Origin: Ulva prolifera
Taxonomy: Eukaryota; Chlorophyta; Ulvophyceae; Ulvales; Ulvaceae
NCBI GenBank assembly: GCA_023078555.1
Contig: CM041198.1
Span: 11,475,874-11,539,873, forward strand
Direction: 5' to 3'
Length of the DNA: 64,000 bases
Part shown: positions 54,361-64,000 of the stretch, one piece after another
Layout: each line of letters starts with the position of its first letter
Numbering within the stretch: position 1 is the first letter of the stretch
Program-made: the position numbers and the translations under genes
The notes under the pieces: model-generated
The model's database searches: none
The model's input: the letters and a program-made list of their open reading frames with translations, nothing else
What the model was told of the DNA's origin: nothing

Positions 54361-57300
54361 TGCGGAGCGCAGGGTTGTCTGCTTGGGGATGGTTTTGAAT
54401 CTTCGCGGTGCCTTGAATTTGTTCTGCATTCGGTGACAGCTGTGGTATGGCTTGGTTGTACTGTATTGCTGTTCACATTCTGCGGTGCAGCCTGCCGCAC
54501 CACCTTCGTCCTCGTGAAAGACATGTCGTGCCCACTGCGCAAAGCAGCACGAGTACAGCTGTATCACTGCGTGCACAGAGCACATGCGCAGTTGTCGCTG
54601 GCATAATGCCAGGTGAATCATGTTTATGGACATGTACGCAGTATCACGTCCACTTTCAGAACAAGTGCGGTGGGATAATGGACCTTGGTCACGTGCTCTG
54701 AGGACCTTTGCGCGGTCTTTGTTACAGCGATGGGGAGATACTATGTGTCGAGGAGATATTGCACCCGGTGACGATCTGCTGCGTAGGAATGACGAGAGGA
54801 AAGCCTGACTGGCCCCTTCACGCCGACGCAGATACGGCCGAGTGGAAATGGGAAGGACAATTGCATTGCGAACTAACACCACACGACGCGGTTGCGTGTC
54901 ACGATGCACCGAACATGAACTGTACACGAGACAAGATTGAATCTTGCGTGGGGTCATAAGGACAGTCTTTGGACGGAATCTCTAAAATTGCTGGAGCAGG
55001 TTTCGCATATGCAGTCACAGCTGGACGAATCATGTTCGCCACCTGCAAAGGCATGAGCTTGTGCGCTGAGCAAAACTTCAGGAAGCATGCGAGACCAGCT
55101 TGGTGGGTCGTACGTATTGACTGATGAGGATGATTCCCATATCGTCCCTGAGCGTGAAGTCCTTGAAAGTAGACTCAATATGCTTTGTGGTCGTCTCTTC
55201 ATCAAACATTTATAGCTTACGATAACCGCTTGCTGCCTAGACCTGGCAAAGGAACTTTCATGCAAGAACAGGCATGCAAGAACAGGCGGAGGACAACGCA
55301 CTGGCATCCACTATCAAGTAGTTGCATTTCTTCCGCATATCCACATTTCCGACACCCGCTAGGAGGAAGCCCGTCACTGTATCCTGAAGCAGAGAGAGCC
55401 ATCGCGCTGCCTGCGATAGCAGACCAGTAACATCCGATCACAAGCACGCAGACGCACCTCGTCGGCAATTATGCCTATAAGTCCACCTTTCGAGTCAGCC
55501 ATTGTTGTGAAAGTCCTTTGGCACTGCAAAAAGCACCTTTTCGTGATTAATGTGCTCTGCAACCGCAGAATTGATAGCAAGCGGGTCTTATGAGGCAGCC
55601 TATGGCTACGCGTTCATGCGTCTTTGCGACAGTCATGGCGACTATGAGGCATGCGTCTCCGACTTGATGGGGTCGTGTTCGACGGTTGTCGCGCGATACA
55701 CAATCTCGACAAATCCGTCGCTAGCGCGCCGCGGGCTGCCAGCACGGCCGGTCCTGCCTGGGGCAAACACATGTTGCCCATCATCAATAATTTCATATAC
55801 ATATGTGCTCAGCTGATTGCATCTTCAGAAGGCTTGCCTGTGAAATGCTTCCGCGCATGGAAGTCCCGTGAAACCAACGCGACCTATCTGTCTTGCGGTG
55901 TGTCTTCAAGAAGTTCCGACGGTCAGGAAAAGCTAATGGGGCCATTCAACTCTGTGAATCATCAGGCCCACCCGCAGACTGCCTGGCGGAATGCACAGCA
56001 GTCAAGCCCCATAGACTCTAGAGCAGATTGTGCTGTTTGCATCCAAAGGACAGGATTGTTGCGCAGCTGTGGCCCGTGTGGCAGGGGTGTCAGAGCGGTG
56101 TATGGGTGCGGTGCTGCACCCCCGGGTGGCAGCCAAGCCCACTGAGAGCGCAATCAGCCCCAGCAACACAGATCGCCTGATTTATCTCTGAAAATTTCCC
56201 AGACAACAGATCACCCACTGCCTGATGTCTCCACAAACTCTCGCCGGTACAAGACTCCGTACCAGCCCGGTGGCATTTCAGACTCTCTACAGTCGCCAGG
56301 TCCACGGCGGCGTTCGAAAACTAATCCAGCACCATATTGCTATCATGGATCCGAGATCTGGCCAGCGAACCCGCCACAGGCTGCGCGATAATGGTTGTTC
56401 TCAGGGCAGTCAACCCGCCATTCCGGCCCGCACAGTGCACCATATGACCTGTGCGAGCATCGTGAGCCTCACAAAAACGCCCTCTACTCAACAATGCCAT
56501 CCGCGCCTGCTCCCGTGCACTACAGATGCCTGTCGGTCTCCCATGCATACGTGCACATGCACATCGTGCGTGCTGGTGTGCCGCTTGTGCAGGCTTAGCC
56601 CACCTTGGATGCTACATACAGTGTGGTCTACAGCGAATGGCCCCATTAGCGATTTTCTGACCGCCGAGACACATGCACGCCTGGCCGGAACAACTGGAAT
56701 ACCCAATGCGTGCTCTCTAAATGATCTTCCGTCAGGGTCACGTGGTGGCCCAATGCATGACCACACGCATGGTCTAGACTCTAGAGACGGGCGCTAATGC
56801 TGTACGCCCCGCCCGGATTCTTCATGAGATGGGCCTTTCTCAAGAGCGACCCTGAACAATCCACTATGGTCGGCTTGAGCTGACGGGTTTCACCGTTTAC
56901 ATTGGGCTCTCAGACCAGGCGGTGCAGGCGTCTCATGTTAGCGAGTGTTGGCACTTAAATCCTACCGGCCTCCTCCTGCATGCAACATGCGAGCGAAGCG
57001 AGCGGGATGTGCTGATAAGGCGAACGGAGCGAGCAACATCTTGATTGCCAGCCATCCTACAACAATACAACGGGATAGCCCTATGTGGGTATCATCCCCT
57101 CGATGGGGTACTGCAGCGGATCCTAGGCCATATCCAGTCGAGATTTCAATAAAAGGAAACGGCATCGCATCCGGCGTAATGTTGAACTTTGCAGGCTAAA
57201 TCACGATTCCCCAATGGCAGAATCACTTTGCCAAGAAAAACATTTATGGACAATTGATGTTCTTGCCGCCCGGATATTTCTCCACACGGCCGATCCCACA

Positions 57301-57459
57301 TTACCTTCTTGGTTCCGTGTTGAGTATCCATCAGGCATGAATCATGTGTGCATACGCAATCAAAGCCATGTCACACCCGCCTGAATCTCGCCGCTCAAAG
57401 GCCATCCAATGTGAGAAGTGGGCCGGCTTTCGAGATCTTCGCCCACGAAAGAGCGATTG
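54361..57459. other. No supported gene
   Basis: About 3.1 kb of open frames without domains on either strand. Near 55260-55290 the 14-mer GCATGCAAGAACAG is repeated in tandem. I cannot assign any function; it may be degenerate repeat sequence. Confidence 0.35.
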
Positions 57460-59232
57460 TCCTTCGCCCTTCACCTTTGGTTAGTCCAACACGCGGCGTG
57501 GGTGGTGTATGCATAGCCTGGTGTTGAGACCTATTGGCCTGGTCTTGGGAAACTGACCTCGATGGCACAAGCAGGAGGCAATGATGGGTTCAACGCCGCA
57601 GCACGAGGGCTGTATAGGCACACATGCAGCGTGGCGATGCGGAATGGATGGCGCCCCAACCAGACTACTATCAAGCGTGCCTAGTCCCAGCAAGCGCTCG
57701 GTATCAATACCGGGGTGTGTGCGCCCAAGTCAATCCCCGTGTCAAAGTTGGCCTCGCCGAATCGTGACGCATACTTGCCACATCGATCCCAGATCCCGCA
57801 CCAGCGCGGGAGATCTTAAGTTGTGGCTCATAGAGCCTGAGATGAATGTAAGCAAGGCTGCGCATGTAAATTGTGGGCAGCTTCGGGTGGCAGTACAAAT
57901 ATTATCGTGCATGCCAACCCTGGAGCCCGCCGGGCAGACCCTGTGTGACGGCGGTAATGCACACAGCAAGACGTAATATGTGTATTAACAATTTGGCTAG
58001 CCACATAAAGCTACAATGGGCCTCCGACGTGACATTGTGCCGGGTGAACGCGTTTTACACAGCGCTGATGCGGTGTGCACGTAAGGCTGGTGAACGCGTG
58101 CAATCACACGTGGCGATTTCAGGCACGTAAACCCACTGAGTGTACGTGTGATCACGATGTGTACAACTCGATCGGTAGTCCGTGAGCTATGCGTGTGCAA
58201 GCGTCCACAGGTCTGGACAAGGCGCTGCGCATGTAAACAAAGTGTTGATTGTGCCATCATACGCTAGTGTGAGAGATAGCTCACAACATCTGGGGTGCTT
58301 GTGGCGCGGCCAACATAGCCGTGGTGTGATCTGGTGCACCCGACGCGTAGGCTCTGGATGGGAAGGGCTACGGGGCGGCGGAATCATGCTTTCTGTGTCC
58401 ATGGAGTACCATCATGTTGTTAAGTGCCTCGTAGCGCCCAAGTGTTGACTGGTCGGGTAGCGCAGGGAGCTGGGCACCCTAGCGAGCGTACAGAAACGAC
58501 AGGAGAGAAAGACGGGGGTAACAATGCACACGATGGAATGACTGGAACAGGAGCGCCCCAATCGACCAAAGGTAATTGTGTCGATCACAGCAAAACACTT
58601 GGAATATATGTGCCCAGGCCCATCCCTGCTTTGTGCTGTCCTCGCTACTGATAGCTCTGTGGAACTGTGGAATCGCGCTGCTCGTTGATCTCTGTACGGA
58701 TCAGGGTGCAGCATCCCGCGAGATCTGGCGATCTTCTGCGGGCATTGGGGTTTGGCATGTATCATCTTTCGTCAATCCAATGCAGCAACATCGTGTTGCA
58801 TGGATACGCAGACGTAGATTGGCTGGCATGGTCTTTGACGCTGCACCCTTGGCGTGCGCAAGCGCAGACCAGGGGTATGCATGCGCCGCATGCATGACGT
58901 GTCATGTACTGAGCTGGCCCTTCGCACTGCCAAAAGGCTGTGGCATAAGGTGGCATGATACATGGGATTGGTATGCGAGATTATACATGTTGAGAAATGC
59001 TAGTGGCACTTTTGGGCATGTGGAATTACGCATATGTAGCTGTATGCATGCAGCTCATGTGCACAGCTGTGACGTGGTACATGCTGGCATTCTGAGGTAT
59101 TCTTTGGTATACTTTCGCCTGGCTCAAGTTTGCAAGGCACTAGCCTGAGATACATACACATGTATCCACAATTGGTGCCTACATATCTGGAATATGTGTG
59201 CTTCTGAGCAGACAGATTTGGCCATTACAACA
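57460..59232 (-). repeat. Probable 3' LTR of the second chromovirus (Gypsy-2), start uncertain
   Basis: Ends TTACAACA at 59232, directly before a purine tract (minus strand GTGTGGGGGGAGG), as in Gypsy-1. Blocks near 57640-57830 resemble the Gypsy-1 LTR (CCCAGCAAGCGC; TGGCCTCGCCGA; GAGATC). The mate LTR lies outside the window, so the left border is a guess. 1.7 kb would be twice the Gypsy-1 LTR, so an insert or an older LTR piece may be included. Confidence 0.45.
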
Positions 59233-59446
59233 CCTCCCCCCACACACGGGAGCGGAGCAGGGCAAACAAGAGTATGCTCTGCAAGCTCAGGGCAAGTCTG
59301 GAAGCTCAGGTAAGCAGATAAATGGAGACAACACATTGACTTGAATGGTAGGGTACATCATAAGACCGGGGCATTGTGGTATTTACAGAGAAGAGTCTAC
59401 TCATCTGGAATACGGATGAGTGACCTTGTTGGAAATAAGGCTAATC

Positions 59447-59761
59447 CTAGAGCTGGCTGGGGAACTCATCGCAGAGGTCGTGGAAGTACTCTGGCAACAA
59501 TTGTCGACCTGAGTAGCGGTTTATCATTTCACTCATGGCCTCATCTAGGTCTAGGACTGCATCATGCAGCCTGCGAGTAACTCTTCTGACATGGCAGAGG
59601 TCAGTGAGGTACTGAGAGTGGTAGTCTCCAAGCGCTGGCATTGTAGTGGCATCTAGCATCAACTGGCGGACGTTCTGGAGAAAGCGTCGACGCTGGACGA
59701 GGGAATGGGATGTCGGATATTGTGGGATCTCAGGGACTGGCAAGTTTCTTACTGCACACAT
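59447..59761 (-). CDS. Small extra frame between pol and 3' LTR, Gypsy-2
   Basis: 104 codons, 215 bp from the LTR edge, against 222 bp in Gypsy-1. Contains FLQNVRQLMLDATTMPALGD, which lines up by eye with FELLKNIKHLLQEVGQMPMF of Gypsy-1. Helical, no domain recognised. Retention of an open frame at the same place in two diverged elements suggests it was selected as a protein. Confidence 0.5.
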   Translation of the reverse strand: MCAVRNLPVPEIPQYPTSHSLVQRRRFLQNVRQLMLDATTMPALGDYHSQYLTDLCHVRRVTRRLHDAVLDLDEAMSEMINRYSGRQLLPEYFHDLCDEFPSQL

Positions 59762-59977
59762 AGGTGGGTTCAGGGATGATGGAATTGGGTCTGTCGGGTT
59801 TTATGGAAGTCTCATGATGGAAAAACAGGTTGGTGCCCCGCGACATGCAACCTAGCGGATCAGATTTAGGCAGGGATTGGCCTTGCTCCCAGGAGCCCCC
59901 TCCTCACATCACCTATGGCCTGGAAATCCCCGGCCTCACAGAGGCAATCTGCTTACATCCAGGCGTCCCCTTCAGCA

Positions 59978-62900
59978 TCACAGCGGGGGGGCAGCATTAG
60001 TGCACATGCACTTTGCGGACTCAGTCCGCATCCTACCACAATAACTGCAGTAGGTGACCCTGGAAAGTGCTGCCTTATGGGATTCGCTCAACCGAGAACT
60101 ACGTCTACGCGGTTTGCGTTTGGGATCGTCGATGTTGCTGCCACCCGCGGGCACCTTCCCCCCAGCGACGGGACGCCTGGTGGATTCAGCCTTGGCTGCT
60201 ATATGGGACAATTGTAGCCGCGCTTCCCGCGGAAACTCATGAATCATGTGCGCTCTCTGAGTACTGGAGGCATTGTGGAACAGATAATCGGCAACTTTCT
60301 CCAGGCATCCGGACAACTCATCAACCGGTAACCAAGAGTCATGAGATGCATCGTAGCCAACCCAGCGCACCAGGTAGTGAGGGCACGCGATGGAGATGTC
60401 GTCATCGCGATGCCGCGACGGCATGTAATTGACTATACATTCAACTTCATCAGTGGTCGTGTCCACAGTGGCCGATGACTTGGCAGGTTCAGGGTTGGTG
60501 GCGCATGCAGCATCGAAGGACTCATTGTAAGGTTTGAGCACAGAGAAGTGAAAGACATCATGTAGACCTAGGCGCTGCAGCGTGGTCGGCAATGATATAC
60601 GGGCAGCGGCCCGGCCCACTACTTCCAGAATTTTACAGGGACCCAACCAACGTGGAGTAAACTTCTTTCGGAGAGATGGATGATGCAGAGCAACCTTACG
60701 TATAGATAGCAGGACCAAGTCACCCACAGAAAAGGTTGGCCAAGCAGATATCCTGTTGAAATCCGACCACATTGACTGCTTGGCCTCTACCAGAGCTTGC
60801 TTTGCCAGGAAGTAGTACATGCGGTGCATCACGGCTGGAGCTGGTTGCTGATGCTGTGGCAATTTGAACGCAAGGGCTGTGGGCGACAGTGGCGGAGTGA
60901 TACGGTTCAATGAGAACGGCGTGCAGCCCGTGGCTGCCGACTTGGAGCTATTCATGCTGAACTCGATATGTGGCAGGAATGCATCCCAATCATCATGTGC
61001 AGGACCGATGAAATGCCGAACAGCTTCTTCCACAACGCGATTGTACCGCTCAACTTGCCCATTGGCTCTGGGATGGTAGGAGACTGTCAGCTGCAATGCA
61101 ATGCCTAGGTGATCACAAAGGGATGTGAAAAATTTATTGTTCCACTGCGTACCGCGGTCACTACAAATGCCAAGTGGCAAGCCATAATGGGGGTATATGT
61201 GCTGAAAAAACAATGCAGCGAATCCGGGACCATTCAGAGTAGACACTGTGGGGATCAATCTTACCATCTTGCTGAATTGATCAACAAATACAACAATGCA
61301 ATTGTGACCGGACGTGGAGTTGGGCAGCTGCGTGATCATGTCTACACTCACGACACGCCAGCATGCAGAAGGTACAGGTAGTGGGGACATGACTGCCTCC
61401 CGCTCCGACGGGGACTTCATGGTCTGACTGTTATAAGCAAGAACCTATGCGCAGCATACATCAAGCTAGCTAGTGGGCTGCAGAGCCGTTACCTGTGGAG
61501 CATTCAGGTCGTACGTCGGCAATGCACAGATCAAGGGATGTATTGTAATGCAGTGAGGCAATACAGGAACCACGTAAGACTGTAAGAGAATGGTTACAGT
61601 AGACTTGGAGGCACATGACTATATGCCACCGATCAGCCAAGTCTACAGCGGTCATAATCACAGTGACCGCACACAATCCTCACATGGATTGTGCTGGATT
61701 ATGCTCATGCATATGATCATGCATATGTCCTAACATAACAGGAGTTGGGCCCGTGGCCACCACACTCATGTGCGTACTTGCACGTCATGCATTGTGTCCC
61801 AGGATGGACCTCATTTATGACACTGACAGCTATGGCATTGCGACACAAATTTCTTGACATCTTTGTGTACATCTGGCCAGTAAAATGAGTCTGTGATCAA
61901 TGATGCTGTGCGAGAGACACCCATGTGTGCATGCCAGCTGCCCTAGGGGTGTACGTGGTGCCACAACAGAATTTGCCGGCGCAAGTGATCATGATCAGGG
62001 ACAACAATATTTTCTTGTGCAGATAAATCTGGTGCTTAGGGTCGTAATGGTATGATGCAGGTGGCTCGGCAAAATCAGAATCATGTGCATAGCCACTACG
62101 CAATCGCTGCCAGAAGTCGTCCGCGTGCAGATCTAGAGTCAAGTATCTGTTGGATTGTTTCAGAAGCAGCTCTGCTTGTGAGTGCGTACCCACACGCTGT
62201 GCGTCGACTGCGCGGCCGTCACACACCAGGTCCTCCTGGTCGACCCAGTCCACCGCGGAAGCATCCGGCTGCGCGGTCGCTACGTCGTCTTCACGCGCGG
62301 GCTGTTGGTGGAGGGGTGAGGCCGAGGAATTCGGCCTCCTCCGCTGTAGGCGCGAAGTCAATGTCTGACATTGGAGATGGGGTGCGGAGGCAACCAGGAG
62401 CGGTCGCGGAGAACGGAGGCGGGTCGGCGTTGGCATGGGCCGGCGGGGAAGTGGGGATGGGGGCGGTGGCAGCGCTGGCGGAGATCCCGTTGGCATCAAC
62501 ACCGGGGACCGCTGAGACTCCAGCTGCTCGCCCATGCGGGGGCTGGACCCCGAGCTGATGGAAATCACTGATGGCGGCGGCTGCGTGGGCCGCCGTGGGT
62601 CCTGTGGCTGGGACAGAGGTGGAAATTGCGACTGGGAACGCAGGTCTGGCATGGGCGGGGACAGGCCGGGCGGGGGTGAACCGAACTCCTCCCGTAGCCG
62701 GGAGTAGTCGCAGGGCTGGGGAGAGATTGTTGGCAACGTCTGGTGGTATGGGATGGCCTGATTCATCGGCGACAGGCCAGATGATATGGCCGTTGATCCA
62801 GTGCTGGCGATTGGAAGCTCGTATCCGCTTGGATCCGGGGATGGGGAAGAGTGGCATCTGCGTGCTATAGCCGTGGTCAGACTTACGGCCGGAAACGCAT

Positions 62901-64000
62901 AAGAAACTTGCACTGGAATGGCATTGCCCGCACGAGAGGCACACGCAATGGGATGGTCATCATGCAGTTGTACTGTCATGGAAGGCAGGTGTGTGGCACG
63001 GGACACTGCGTCCGCCACCACGTTCTTGTCACCAGGCACGTACATGATGTGCCAGTTGATGCGGGACAGCGTCTCTACCCAACGTGCTTGCTTGTTATTC
63101 AAGCGTTGCTGGGTCTGCAAGTACCTCAGTGGATTATGGTCAGAGTGGACGTACACACATTTTCCAGATAGCAACGCCATTGGCGTGCAGCAAAAACAAT
63201 GGCGCCCAGCTCTTTTTCAAAAGTGGCATGGTGGACCTCAGAGGAATTCATTTTTCGGCCTACCCATGCAATGGGATGCAGAGCTGCTTCATGGTCTTGC
63301 ATCAAGACAGCTCCATAGGCATAATCACTGGCATCTGTGTATACGTGGAAGGGCTGGTTGAGGTTGGGATGGTGCAGGCCTGTGGCATTGATCAGAGCAT
63401 ATTTGATGTCATTGAATGCTCGAGTGCATTGTTCAGTCCATGCGCTCTTGCCTTTGGCTTTCATGCGCTCAAGCAGTGGGGCAGCAAGGGTGGGAAATTT
63501 CGGGATGAATCTGCGAAAATAGCCAGCAAGACCCAAGAATGATCGGATGGTATTGGTTGACGATTTTAAATCAGCCTCAGGCCGTTGTTGCAACACTGAA
63601 ACCTTGTGTGGGTCTGGCTTCACGGTATCTGCTGTAACAATATGGCCCAAGTTTTTGACTTCTTGCATGGCAAATTGTCATTTGACAGCATTGCAGAAAA
63701 AGTTGTGTTCATGCAGCCTAGTCAACACACGATCAAGATTGATGGCATGATCCTCAGCAGTTCTGGAAATGATGATAATGTCATCGAGGTATGCGAGGCA
63801 AATCTTGCCAATCAGTCCACGCAAACGTGCATCGCTTGTTGGAAGACACTCGGTGCATTGGTGAGACCGAATGGCATCATCGTCCATTCGTACAGGCCAT
63901 CAGGGGTGCGGAATGCAGTTTTTGGGTGGGATGTCGGGGCTAGTCTGATCTGGTGATATCCAAAAGCAAGATCCAATGCAGAAAAGTATCTCTGGCCTTG
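59978..64000 (-). pseudogene. Gypsy-2 pol region, interrupted
   Basis: Covers integrase and chromodomain, linker, RNase H and part of reverse transcriptase; motifs as given for the element. The linker is rich in Pro and Ser, as in Gypsy-1 but with little sequence in common. The region is broken in a few places and holds a solo LTR. Treated as a fossil. Confidence 0.82.
61429..61822 (+). mobile_element. Solo LTR, family C, copy 2, inside Gypsy-2 pol
   Basis: 394 bp, ends TGTTATAAGC...TTTATGACA, perfect TSD CTGAC at 61424-61428 and 61823-61827. Same family and orientation as 19683-20062. It lies in the Gypsy-2 integrase region and is therefore younger than Gypsy-2. Confidence 0.85.

Larger units (their letters stand above)
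59233..64000 (-). mobile_element. Ty3/Gypsy chromovirus (Gypsy-2), partial at window edge
   Basis: Minus-strand element related to Gypsy-1 with the same order: reverse transcriptase (window edge), RNase H (YTDASDYAYGAVL), proline-rich linker, integrase (VDMITQLP, ICSDRGTQWNN, NGQVERYNR), chromodomain (YLVRWVGYDASHDSW), small extra frame, purine tract, LTR. A family C solo LTR interrupts it at 61429-61822. The element is broken in a few places. Its age cannot be set because only one LTR is in view. Confidence 0.85.

Noticed and set aside
54265-54957. 230-codon minus-strand frame
   Set aside because: It includes the LINE tail repeat in its end and has no domain; the Ser/Arg/Cys-rich composition looks non-coding.

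Overview
The window is nuclear DNA of a photosynthetic, flagellated eukaryote, most likely a green alga. It carries a UV-B photoreceptor (UVR8) with its plant-type C-terminus, a plastid DUF4079 membrane protein with a transit and lumen-targeting leader, two cilium/flagellum-type genes (a CFAP47-like ASH/CH protein and a CCDC180-like coiled-coil protein) and the AP-2 mu adaptin of clathrin endocytosis. Host genes are cut by many short GT-AG introns, so no host gene is one open frame. I cannot name the species.

Layout. 1-297: tail of a SAP-domain gene (+). 1.4-11.3 kb: CFAP47-like gene (+), one intron of which holds a LINE-type tail. 11.8-14.1 kb: UVR8 (+); six exons join in phase to 419 codons. 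15.1-18.3 kb: DUF4079 gene (+); four exons, one intron of exactly 90 nt that stays open in frame. 19.3-43.8 kb: a nested transposon district. 43.8-49.4 kb: CCDC180-like gene (-). 50.5-52.5 kb: AP2M (+); seven exons join in phase to 423 codons. 53.4-54.4 kb: cluster of LINE 3' ends (-). 57.5-64 kb: second Ty3/Gypsy chromovirus (-), running off the window.

The transposon district can be read as a chronology because target-site duplications (TSDs) survive. A whole Ty1/Copia element (21899-28485, LTRs indistinguishable by eye, TSD GCATT) sits 12 bp inside a non-autonomous hAT-like element (TIR CAGAGTTGCATTA, 8-bp TSD CCCCCAAA). A 10-kb chromovirus (30057-40086, 862-bp LTRs, TSD AACGC) lies next to it. 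Solo LTRs of at least four families are scattered around, most with perfect 5-bp TSDs. One solo LTR is split by another, and a second copy of the host LTR in this same window preserves the unsplit state.

Most unusual items: (1) two chromoviruses share an extra ~100-codon reading frame between pol and the 3' LTR; (2) a ~287-bp TG...CA element with 5-bp TSDs carries tRNA-like A and B boxes at exact tRNA spacing; (3) the 5' splice site of a CFAP47 intron coincides with the tail of an inserted LINE; (4) a foldback repeat supplies the last codons and stop of the CCDC180-like gene.
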